From assembly GCA_024648655.1 (NCBI GenBank), contig JAGGDZ010000148.1, forward strand, positions 1 to 5,727: DNA of 5,727 nucleotides, in the 5' to 3' direction. The stretch is from Chloroflexota bacterium. Lineage in GTDB: Bacteria > Chloroflexota > Dehalococcoidia > Lucifugimonadales > JADFKI01. A program made the translations under genes and the position numbers. Position 1 is the stretch's first letter. Each line of letters starts with the position of its first letter. Below are positions 1 to 5,672 of this stretch, piece by piece. The notes under the pieces were generated by a model. The model ran no database searches. It worked only from the letters and a program-made list of their open reading frames with translations, and was not told the origin of the DNA.

Positions 1-570
1 GGCTTTGGACGCACAGGCAAGATGTTCGCCACTGAGCAGTGGGGCATTAAGCCTGACATCTTCACAGTCGCAAAGGCGCTGACCAGCGGCTACATCCCCA
101 TCGGCGCTGCGATTGCCAGCAAGAAGGTGTCCGAAGCCTTCATGGGCGATGACTCGCAGTTCCGCCACCTGATAACCTTCGGCGGTAACCCTGTTGCCTG
201 CGCCGCCGCCCTTGCCAATCTCGATATTATGGAAGGCGAAGGCATGGTCGAGAACTCTGCGGAAATGGGCACATACATGTATGAACAGCTTCAGACGCTG
301 TACGAGCACCCGATTGTTGGCGATGTGCGCGGCGGGATGGGTTTGCTCTGTGCAGTGGAACTGGTGAAGGACAGAGATACTAAGGAGTCCTTCCCGGCGG
401 AAGCCAAGCTCGCAGACAAAATCGCTCCTCTGATGAACGAGCATAACCTGCTCGGTAGGCCCGGCAACGCCATCTATCTCGCCCCACCCCTATGCATCAC
501 TAGAGACGAGGTTGATCACGTAGTCTCGCAGGTTGACAGCGTCATCTCGAAGCTGGAAGCGCAGCTATAG
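1..570 (+). CDS. Class III PLP-dependent aminotransferase, C-terminal part (5' end outside window)
   Basis: The reading frame is open from base 1, so the start lies to the left; 189 residues are visible out of about 430-460 usual for the family. The fragment opens with the family signature GFGRTGK and continues PDIFTVAKALTSGY, in which Lys25 of the fragment (bases 73-75) is the expected Schiff-base lysine for pyridoxal phosphate. TFGGNPVA follows (Thr59, expected to contact cofactor phosphate from the neighbouring subunit), then a VRGGMGLL segment and the C-terminal APPLCIT stretch. Such enzymes move an amino group between an amino acid or omega-amine and a keto acid in the cytoplasm. The substrate-deciding N-terminal half is missing, so acetylornithine, GABA, beta-alanine and similar substrates cannot be told apart. 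The stop TAG is followed two codons later by a second in-frame TAG within a CTATAG duplication (565-576). A strong terminator follows, so this is the last gene of its transcript. Confidence 0.92.
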   Translation, partial: GFGRTGKMFATEQWGIKPDIFTVAKALTSGYIPIGAAIASKKVSEAFMGDDSQFRHLITFGGNPVACAAALANLDIMEGEGMVENSAEMGTYMYEQLQTLYEHPIVGDVRGGMGLLCAVELVKDRDTKESFPAEAKLADKIAPLMNEHNLLGRPGNAIYLAPPLCITRDEVDHVVSQVDSVISKLEAQL

Positions 571-591
571 CTATAGCGCATTCTGACGGAA

Positions 592-643
592 GATGGGTAG
601 GATAGAGGAGAAGGCAATCTCTTCCATCCTACCCATCATTTTT
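592..643 (+). terminator. Rho-independent terminator of the class III aminotransferase
   Basis: GATGGGTAGGAT (592-603) pairs perfectly with ATCCTACCCATC (626-637). After one mismatch (604/625) the stem continues for seven more pairs, including one G-U (605-611 with 618-624), leaving a six-base loop at 612-617. ATTTTT follows at 638-643. It sits 22 bases after the stop codon. On the opposite strand the stem is followed only by TTCC, so termination of the convergent NIPSNAP transcript is possible but weaker. Confidence 0.88.
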
Positions 644-644
644 A

Positions 645-668
645 TCCTATTAGCTATGTCCTATTAGC
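645..668. repeat. Short direct repeat TCCTATTAGC x2
   Basis: TCCTATTAGC occurs at 645-654 and again at 659-668, separated by TATG. It lies between the terminator and the stop codon of the convergent NIPSNAP gene. No function is evident; it looks like a small local duplication in a convergent intergenic gap. Confidence 0.6.
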
Positions 669-676
669 CCCCGAAC

Positions 677-1291
677 CTACTGCATCGGCGAGCACTCGGC
701 GGGCAATAGTATCTTGTTCTCTTGGTACACGGGTGCTACGGGGCTTTGGGGTGGCCACACGCCCTTCGCGCGCGTCTCTTCCCGCACCTGCGTTCGCTGC
801 TCGAAGCTCTCGTATGCCCACATGTGGACCCATCTGTTCAGCGCGCCAACATCGGAGTAGAACGCTCCCACCAACGGGGAATACTTCTCCCGCTCCTCTA
901 TGGCGTTGCCCCACGCCTCAATGACCTTCGGGATGTCTCCGGGATTATAAGTGTATATGCGGATCTCGTATATTGGCCCAACCTTGCGCTCGCCAAGAGG
1001 CTTCATGAACGGCGCGGGCAGGTAGAAGTCTGACTGCATATTCTGTACAAACTCAGACGTGTTGGGCGGCCATGCACCGGCTGCCTGCGCTTTCGCCCTA
1101 GTCTCGGTGCGGTGGTTCATGTCCTCGTAGGGCCAGACGTGCAGCACCTGGTTAAGAGGTCCTGCTTCCGTATGCCAGAGTCCCGCAAGCGGCGAAAACT
1201 CCAGCCTTCCCGGTAGCTTCTCTCCAAAGCGCTTCTCGAATTCAGGCACGCTCCGGGGTGTAAGGTCGTATGTCCGAAACTCGTAAATCAT
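677..1291 (-). CDS. NIPSNAP family protein with two tandem NIPSNAP domains
   Basis: The product has 204 residues and consists almost entirely of two NIPSNAP-type ferredoxin-like domains, roughly residues 1-97 and 106-202. The copies align with a constant offset of 105: IYEFRTY/IYEIRIY at the starts, HVWPYEDMNHRT (51-62) against HMWAYESFEQRT (156-167), and WPP at 74-76 and 179-181. This family (PF07978) has an alpha/beta-barrel dimer fold; the biochemical role of bacterial members is mostly unknown and none is assigned here. There is no signal peptide or membrane segment, so it is probably cytoplasmic. The ATG at 1291 is supported by AAGGAG six bases upstream. It lies 48 bases downstream of a class IV aminotransferase on the same strand and is probably co-transcribed with it. 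Antisense open frames over this gene are shadows. Confidence 0.88.
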   Translation of the reverse strand: MIYEFRTYDLTPRSVPEFEKRFGEKLPGRLEFSPLAGLWHTEAGPLNQVLHVWPYEDMNHRTETRAKAQAAGAWPPNTSEFVQNMQSDFYLPAPFMKPLGERKVGPIYEIRIYTYNPGDIPKVIEAWGNAIEEREKYSPLVGAFYSDVGALNRWVHMWAYESFEQRTQVREETRAKGVWPPQSPVAPVYQENKILLPAECSPMQ

Positions 1292-1297
1292 CCTCTT

Positions 1298-1303
1298 CTC
1301 CTT
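1298..1303 (-). promoter_or_regulatory. Ribosome binding site of the NIPSNAP gene
   Basis: AAGGAG on the minus strand with a six-base spacer (AAGAGG) before the ATG at 1291. It fixes the start and shows that the gene can be translated independently although it probably shares a transcript with the upstream aminotransferase gene. Confidence 0.75.
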
Positions 1304-1339
1304 CGATTTTCCGCTATGCTTTCCGCGCTGCTCAAATTC

Positions 1340-2305
1340 CTAATATACTCCCGTGCGCCATTCCGGGTGCCGTGAATCTTTCCCTCTTACGATGTCGTGG
1401 AATAGCCGTTCAAGTTGCGTGACCACGGAGCCAATCTTGCCGTCGCCAATCTTGTAGCCATCGATACTGCCGACTGCCTGGAGTTCAGCCCCTGTGCCGC
1501 AGATGAAGACCTCGTCCGCGATGTAGAGTTCAGTGCGATCAACGTCCCGCTCTATCACCGGAATGCCGAGTTCATCCTGGAAGAGTTGCTTAACCACGTC
1601 GCGGGTTATACTTTCCAGTATGCCCGCCGAGACGGGAGGGGTAACCGCGACGCCGTCCCTCACGATGTACAGACAGGCGTAAGAAATCTCAGACACTTTG
1701 CCTTGCGGGTTCAGAATGATGCCGAAGTCGTAACCGTGCCGCGAGGATTCGTCTGCGACGTATCGACTGTTCTGGTAGTTCGCAATGGCTTTGACGCGAG
1801 GAGGCATCACATTGTCGGATATTCTGGTCCACGAGCTTACCCCGCAGCTTGTAACCTGACCGGAGCCAAGAACGGAACCGACTTGCCGGTTGAATATGGT
1901 AATGTCGCCGGGGCGTTCAGCTACGGGCAGGTATCCGGGTGTCGTGCTGCCGCCAAAGTATGCTAGCGGCTGCACATAGATGTCCTCCCTGAACTCGTTT
2001 GCCTGAACCAACCGCACTATTGCCTGCTTCAGTTCGTCAACGGACCACGGAGAGGTCATCCGCATGACTTTCATTGAGCGCAGCAGACGCTCGATATGAA
2101 GGTCGAGGTGGAACAAGTTAAGCTGCTCTTCCTCTGAGTTCCAATAGCCTCTGATCCCTTCGAAGACCATGGAAATTGCCGACCAGCCCAACGTAGATGC
2201 ATGTACGACTGCGTCTTCCCACGCGACAAGTTCGCCGGACATCCACACATAGCTAGGGTCGGACCCTATTACACCCAGTGTATCCTTAACTTCCTCGGTA
2301 CTCAT
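1340..2305 (-). CDS. Class IV PLP aminotransferase, branched-chain amino acid aminotransferase-like
   Basis: The product has 321 residues, close to the usual 290-360 for fold-type IV aminotransferases. Recognisable BCAT landmarks in order: VFEGIRGYW (47-55), the HIERLLRS helix (70-77), VKAIANYQNSRY with the expected Schiff-base lysine Lys172, the KVSE segment with Glu206, GTGAEL (270-275, phosphate region) and HPEWRTGV at the end. BCATs interconvert Leu, Ile and Val with their keto acids using 2-oxoglutarate/glutamate in the cytoplasm. Two positions are atypical: YVQP (110-113) where YIRP is usual, and SEISYACLYIV (205-215) where an EGxxxNxF-type motif is usual, so another substrate (D-amino acid, aromatic or amine) is possible and ilvE is not assigned. 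The ATG at 2305 follows an in-frame TGA two codons earlier and has no strong Shine-Dalgarno sequence. The gene is divergent from DUF885 and probably leads an operon with the NIPSNAP gene. Confidence 0.88.
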   Translation of the reverse strand: MSTEEVKDTLGVIGSDPSYVWMSGELVAWEDAVVHASTLGWSAISMVFEGIRGYWNSEEEQLNLFHLDLHIERLLRSMKVMRMTSPWSVDELKQAIVRLVQANEFREDIYVQPLAYFGGSTTPGYLPVAERPGDITIFNRQVGSVLGSGQVTSCGVSSWTRISDNVMPPRVKAIANYQNSRYVADESSRHGYDFGIILNPQGKVSEISYACLYIVRDGVAVTPPVSAGILESITRDVVKQLFQDELGIPVIERDVDRTELYIADEVFICGTGAELQAVGSIDGYKIGDGKIGSVVTQLERLFHDIVRGKDSRHPEWRTGVY

Positions 2306-2400
2306 TAGTCATCACTTTCAGTTCAAATCTCTTAAGATTCAACTCTAAGAGCGTATCACGAGGGCAGTAGTCATGTGAACCATTAGCTGAGAGATTGCCT
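2306..2400. other. Divergent intergenic region, BCAT-like gene side
   Basis: The region must carry the promoter of the minus-strand aminotransferase gene, but no clear sigma-70 pair is visible on that strand. The best weak candidate is TTCACA, 18 bases, TACGCT with a TGA just before the -10 (about 2353-2382). CTCTTA (2329-2334) and TAAGAG (2346-2351) form a 6-bp inverted repeat with 11 bases between, and TTCAA is directly repeated at 2322-2326 and 2338-2342, one per about 16 bases. These could be an operator, but they are short enough to arise by chance. Confidence 0.3.
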
Positions 2401-2429
2401 CTGATAGGGCAGTCCGGTTGTAGTAAAAT
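2401..2429 (+). promoter_or_regulatory. Probable sigma-70 promoter of the DUF885 gene
   Basis: CTGATA (2401-2406, four of six matches to TTGACA) is followed by a 17-base spacer and TAAAAT (2424-2429, five of six matches to TATAAT). Transcription would begin near 2436, leaving a leader of about 37 bases before the ATG at 2473. This placement argues against the longer reading that begins with TTG at 2395, because that start would lie upstream of the promoter. Confidence 0.5.
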
Positions 2430-2462
2430 GTGCATGGCGTTTCAGATTTTCATCGCTTCGCA

Positions 2463-2466
2463 GGAG
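2463..2466 (+). promoter_or_regulatory. Ribosome binding site deciding the DUF885 start
   Basis: GGAG (within CAGGAG) lies six bases before the ATG at 2473. The in-frame TTG at 2395 and ATGs at 2428 and 2434 have no comparable site, and the residues they would add do not resemble the family. Confidence 0.75.
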
Positions 2467-2472
2467 CAACGC

Positions 2473-4122
2473 ATGACGAACAGCGCGAACCGTCTCTTCG
2501 ATGCCGCAAGTGAGCGGATACTCAACGAGACATGGGAGCATTATCCGAGCATGGCGTCGCGTCTGGGGCTGCATGAGTACGACGGGCGGCTGCCGAGTAT
2601 TTCCATGGGAGCAATGGCGAAGAGGGCAGGGCAAATCAGGCAAGGTCTGGAATCGCTAGGGAACATCGACACCGCGGCGCTGAATGTTCGCAGCTACTAC
2701 GAACATCGCCTCTTAACGGCAGCGCTGCGAAAGGAACTGCTAGGGCTAACCGAGTTGCGCTGGCACGAGTACAACCCGATGGAGATGCTCTGGCACATTG
2801 ACATGAGTGGCTATGTGCAGCGGGATTACGCCCCACTAGAGCAGCGGGTTGGGATGATGACGCTGGCGCTGGAAACCGTGCCGGGCTATCTTGCAGAGCT
2901 GAAGAACGTGATGAGCGGCAGGCTCGCAAGACCTGTGCTGGAGTCGAGCATAGAGGCATACGAAGGCATCGCGGCATTCTACAAGAATGACCTATTGGAG
3001 GCGACCGGCGAATTGTCGAATGGTGAGACGCGAGAGCGGTTAGAGCGAGCGATGGCAGCCGCTACCGATTCAGTATTGGGGTTCGTGGGGCATCTGAGGG
3101 CGCTGCGCCCATACGCCGACGCGAGTTTCGCCATTGGCAAAGACAGGTTTGCCGCGCTGCTTGAGCATGGCGAGATGGTGGATGTGCCGATTGAGCGCCT
3201 TCTATCTATCGGCGAAGATGACCTGCGGCTCAACCTGGAGCGCTTCACGGAGGTAGCCGAGAGTATTGATGCGGCTAAGTCTCCCGCCGAGGTCATGGCG
3301 TCGATTGCCGCCGATCATCCGACCGCCGACAATCTCATCGCAGAGACGCGAGACATGCTGGAGAATATTCGGCAGTACCTTATCGACAATGACATCGTGA
3401 GCGTACCATCGGAGGTGCGATGCCAGACCGTACCCACGCCGTCGTTCATGCGCTGGGCATTCGCCGCGCTGGACTTTCCGGGTCCTTATGAGGAGAAGGC
3501 GACCGAGACTTACTACTATGTTACGCCTGTCGAAGAGCGCTGGAGCGACGACGAAAAAGAGCAGTGGCTTACCTCGTTCAACTACGCTACGCTGCGGGCG
3601 GTATCGGTGCATGAGGCGTATCCGGGGCATTATGTGCATTACCTTCATACGCGGAACGCCGACTCGATGATGAGCCGCGTGTTCGGCGCATATTCGTTCT
3701 GGGAGGGATGGGCGCACTATGCCGAGCAGATGATGGTAGAGAAAGGTTATCTATCCGAGCCGCGTTATGAGCTTGGACAGCTGATGGAGGCGCTGCTGCG
3801 GGACTGCCGCCTCATCTGCGCCATCAAGATGCACACGCAGGGCATGACGGTGGAAGAGGCAACTCGCTTCTTCAAGGAGAACGCATTTCTGGAGGAACTG
3901 CCGGCAAGGAAAGAGGCAACACGGGGCACGTTCGATCCGATGTATCTGAATTATACGCTCGGCAAACTGATGATACAGAAGCTGCGGGAGGACTACTGTA
4001 GAGTCAAGGGCGCGGCGTATTCGCTGCGGGCGTTCCACGACGAGTTTCTGTCATATGGCGCGCCCCCGATACCGCTGGTGCGCGAGATGATGCTGGGTGA
4101 GGATTCGGGGGATATTCTGTAA
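2473..4122 (+). CDS. DUF885 family protein, predicted zinc-dependent hydrolase/peptidase
   Basis: The product has 549 residues, typical for DUF885 (PF05960). The N-terminal part has the family-like SRLGLHEYDGRLPS stretch, where the family tends to read 'lG.heyDgrl'. The middle is helical and rich in charged residues. The putative metal site is HEAYPGHYVHY with His380, Glu381 and His386, followed about 25 residues on by EGWAHYAEQ (Glu411, Glu418), a plausible third ligand. MHTQGMT (from 453) and NYTLGKLMIQKLR (493-505) match further conserved C-terminal family blocks. Members are thought to be gluzincin-like metallopeptidases, but the substrate is generally unknown. Many homologues are exported or lipoproteins; this one starts MTNSANRLF with no signal peptide and is probably cytoplasmic. 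It stands alone between a divergent aminotransferase operon and a convergent CoA transferase, so context adds little. Confidence 0.9.
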   Translation: MTNSANRLFDAASERILNETWEHYPSMASRLGLHEYDGRLPSISMGAMAKRAGQIRQGLESLGNIDTAALNVRSYYEHRLLTAALRKELLGLTELRWHEYNPMEMLWHIDMSGYVQRDYAPLEQRVGMMTLALETVPGYLAELKNVMSGRLARPVLESSIEAYEGIAAFYKNDLLEATGELSNGETRERLERAMAAATDSVLGFVGHLRALRPYADASFAIGKDRFAALLEHGEMVDVPIERLLSIGEDDLRLNLERFTEVAESIDAAKSPAEVMASIAADHPTADNLIAETRDMLENIRQYLIDNDIVSVPSEVRCQTVPTPSFMRWAFAALDFPGPYEEKATETYYYVTPVEERWSDDEKEQWLTSFNYATLRAVSVHEAYPGHYVHYLHTRNADSMMSRVFGAYSFWEGWAHYAEQMMVEKGYLSEPRYELGQLMEALLRDCRLICAIKMHTQGMTVEEATRFFKENAFLEELPARKEATRGTFDPMYLNYTLGKLMIQKLREDYCRVKGAAYSLRAFHDEFLSYGAPPIPLVREMMLGEDSGDIL

Positions 4123-4166
4123 AACCAACAGGATGTGCGGGAAGAAGAGGATACTTTCACCCCCCT

Positions 4167-4231
4167 CCTTCCTGTCTATATAGGCCTGCCTACATAGGGG
4201 ATGCCTATTCCCCCTTGACGATAGGGGAAGG
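4167..4231. repeat. Nested inverted repeats in the convergent gap (possible terminator or REP-like element)
   Basis: Outer arms CCTTCC (4167-4172) and GGAAGG (4226-4231) enclose two smaller hairpins. The first pairs CTATATAGG (4176-4184) with CCTACATAG (4189-4197) around a four-base loop: eight of nine positions pair on the + strand, and all nine pair on the minus strand because the odd position becomes G-U. The second pairs TTCCCC (4208-4213) with GGGGAA (4224-4229). It lies between the 3' ends of the DUF885 and CoA transferase genes. No T-run follows on either strand, so it is not a canonical terminator; RNA 3'-end protection, factor-dependent termination or a dispersed palindromic element are alternatives. 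Confidence 0.55.
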
Positions 4232-4246
4232 AATTGTTGGTGAATG

Positions 4247-5329
4247 TTAGAGGTGGGCGAGTATTTCTTGGGTATGCTCTCCGAGGGCGGGCGCGTGACG
4301 ACGGATGCCGCCTTCGTTCTCGCTGAGGTGGACTTGGATGCCGACCTGCCGCAGGGGACCGAATATCGGGTCATCTACCACGACTACCGCGCCCATTGCG
4401 GATGCCTGATCGCAGTCGAGCCATTCTTCTACGGTGCGGCACATTGTGCAGGGCACGCCTGCCTCATCCATAATCCGCTCCCACTCAAGTGCGGGGCGGG
4501 CACGCCAGACTTCTTCGAGCGTATCAATCCATAGTCGGCGGTCTTCCGGATGGGCTAGGAGGCTTTCGGTGTCGAGCAGGGCTTCGGCCCATTCCGGGTG
4601 GCAAAAGGCGCGCACCATTGGTATCAGCGCGCGAGGGTATCCGGCGTTGATGTTGACCCAACGGCCATCGCTGCATTCGTAGAAGCGGGCGACGACCGGA
4701 TGGGGTTTGGCGTCGTCCGCGCCTTCGGGCAGAACTACAACCTGCGAACCCATAGCGCCGAACATGGAGTTGTAGAGCGGAATGTCGATGCGCTGGCCTC
4801 TGCCGGTTGCTTCGCGGTGCAGCAGCGCCGCGACGACGGCGGGGGCTGCGGTGAGTGCGCCGAAGATGCTGGCGTGAGGGACTGCGATGAAAGAAGGAGC
4901 GCCCGTGCCGCGGTCGGCGTAGATGCCGGTGGCGGCGGCGACTATCGTCTCGTGGGGAGGCAGGTCTGCATTGGGGTGATCTGCGGCGAATGCGGGCAGA
5001 CAGACGGTAATCAGGCGGGGATTTGCCGTTTGGAGAGCGGTTACGACAACGCCTTGCGGGAGCGTCTCGGAATCGGCGATCAGGATGTCGGCTGATGCGG
5101 ATAGCTCGTCGATAATGCCGGCTGTGGCGTCGGAAGACGCGTCGAGCATTACGGACTTCTTGCTTCTATTCCAGACTGCGAAAGGCTCAGTGCCGCGCAT
5201 TCTGCCGCCGACGGGCGGTTCGACTTTTACGACTTCCGCGCCCTGGTCGGCTAGCAGCATTCCGAGCACCTGCGGCGCGATGTAGTCGCCGAATTCGAGA
5301 ACGCGATAGCCTTCCAAAACGCCGGTCAA
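4247..5329 (-). CDS. CaiB/BaiF family III CoA transferase
   Basis: The product has 360 residues, a little short of the usual 380-420. Family features in order: LEGYRVLEFGDYIAPQVLG at the N-terminus, LLADQGAEVVKVEPP (25-39), WNRSKKSVMLD (53-63), a CoA-site-like AAATGIYADRG stretch (131-141), ATGRGQRIDIPLYNSM (174-189) and the C-terminal RHAPALGEHTQEIL (344-357). Family III enzymes move CoA between an acyl-CoA and a free carboxylic acid in the cytoplasm. The residue where the catalytic Asp (Asp169 in formyl-CoA transferase) is expected, before the AAATG stretch, appears to be Glu127 in PPHETIVAAATG, so acid specificity and even activity are uncertain. The start is TTG: there is an in-frame TAG six codons upstream, no ATG between, and a perfect AGGAGG seven bases before. 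It is monocistronic as far as visible and convergent with DUF885. Confidence 0.92.
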   Translation of the reverse strand: MTGVLEGYRVLEFGDYIAPQVLGMLLADQGAEVVKVEPPVGGRMRGTEPFAVWNRSKKSVMLDASSDATAGIIDELSASADILIADSETLPQGVVVTALQTANPRLITVCLPAFAADHPNADLPPHETIVAAATGIYADRGTGAPSFIAVPHASIFGALTAAPAVVAALLHREATGRGQRIDIPLYNSMFGAMGSQVVVLPEGADDAKPHPVVARFYECSDGRWVNINAGYPRALIPMVRAFCHPEWAEALLDTESLLAHPEDRRLWIDTLEEVWRARPALEWERIMDEAGVPCTMCRTVEEWLDCDQASAMGAVVVVDDPIFGPLRQVGIQVHLSENEGGIRRHAPALGEHTQEILAHL

Positions 5330-5336
5330 ATTGCTG

Positions 5337-5342
5337 CCTCCT
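5337..5342 (-). promoter_or_regulatory. Ribosome binding site supporting the TTG start of the CoA transferase
   Basis: A perfect AGGAGG on the minus strand, with a seven-base spacer (CAGCAAT) before TTG at 5329. This strong site compensates for the rare start codon and makes the start assignment secure. Confidence 0.85.
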
Positions 5343-5351
5343 GACTACTAT

Positions 5352-5368
5352 GGCGCGAGTAGGCGCGA
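5352..5368. repeat. GGCGCGA direct repeat at the probable start site of the CoA transferase transcript
   Basis: GGCGCGA occurs at 5352-5358 and 5362-5368, a period of exactly 10 bases, about one helical turn. It overlaps the predicted transcription start just downstream of the -10 box, where a repressor could act. Related GGCGCG cores also occur at 5600-5605 and 5679-5684. The function is a guess. Confidence 0.45.
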
Positions 5369-5370
5369 CA

Positions 5371-5379
5371 ATTATAACA
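5371..5379 (-). promoter_or_regulatory. Extended -10 promoter of the CoA transferase gene
   Basis: Read on the minus strand, TGTTATAAT is a consensus TATAAT with the TGn extension. No good -35 hexamer is present at 16-18 bases, which is common for extended -10 promoters. Transcription would start near 5364, giving a leader of about 35 bases that contains the AGGAGG site. Confidence 0.7.
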
Positions 5380-5484
5380 CCGGATTTAGGTTATAGGTAT
5401 CAGTCTTAGGTGGTCAGGGGGCAGGGATGGGCACAAGCGGGTCTTTTACAATGGCCAAGCTTACCTTAAGACAGGAAATCCAGC

Positions 5485-5517
5485 TTCTTCACTCCGCTGC
5501 GCTACGTTCAGAATGAC
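5485..5517. repeat. Probable member of a dispersed short intergenic repeat
   Basis: The stretch begins TTCTTCACTCCGCTGCGC and ends CGTTCAGAATGACA. It has short terminal complementarity (TTCT at 5485-5488 with AGAA at 5510-5513). It resembles the TTCTTCGCTTCGCTCAGAATGACA-type repeats scattered between genes in many bacterial genomes, including Chloroflexota. Membership is recognised from pattern memory; only one copy is in this window. Confidence 0.5.
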
Positions 5518-5575
5518 ATCATAGACGAGCATATGTACCTGTTCCGTCCCTCGCCTATCCCTCTCAGCCCACCGA

Positions 5576-5595
5576 AAGGGAAGACAAGGGAAGAC
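5576..5595. repeat. Perfect 10-bp tandem repeat AAGGGAAGAC x2
   Basis: Two uninterrupted copies of AAGGGAAGAC at 5576-5585 and 5586-5595. The 10-base period matches one helical turn, so a paired binding site is conceivable, but replication slippage is the simpler explanation. It lies about 70 bases upstream of the + strand -10 box. Confidence 0.6.
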
Positions 5596-5663
5596 GTTTG
5601 GCGCGGACAAATTACTGTAACCGCTGTCTGTGATTTGGAGTGGAAAGCCTGGAATGGCGGTCG

Positions 5664-5672
5664 TGATATAAT
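5664..5672 (+). promoter_or_regulatory. Extended -10 promoter for a gene beyond the right edge
   Basis: TGATATAAT is a consensus -10 with the TGn extension on the + strand. No -35 lies at standard spacing (TTGGAG at 5635 is 26 bases away). Transcription would start near 5679, and the first transcribed bases would include the GCGCG/CGCGC hairpin at 5680-5692. No coding start is visible before the window ends at 5727. Confidence 0.5.

Noticed and set aside
565..576. CTATAG tandem duplication as a possible attachment site
   Set aside because: Only 12 bases, with no integrase or tRNA nearby; it merely yields two in-frame TAG stops.
654..1033. Open frames on both strands overlapping the NIPSNAP gene (654-914 minus, 722-1033 plus)
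   Set aside because: Alternative-frame shadows; the NIPSNAP frame has internal domain duplication and a good ribosome binding site.
1415..1966. 183-codon open frame on the + strand opposite the class IV aminotransferase
   Set aside because: Lies fully antisense to a well-supported gene, resembles no family and has no ribosome binding site; it is a codon-bias shadow.
3202..3717. 171-codon minus-strand open frame inside the DUF885 gene
   Set aside because: Antisense shadow across the catalytic region of DUF885; Arg-rich composition typical of reverse-frame translation.
4598..5095. 165-codon + strand open frame opposite the CoA transferase
   Set aside because: Gly/Asp/Arg-rich shadow translation of a GC-rich gene, with no recognisable domain.
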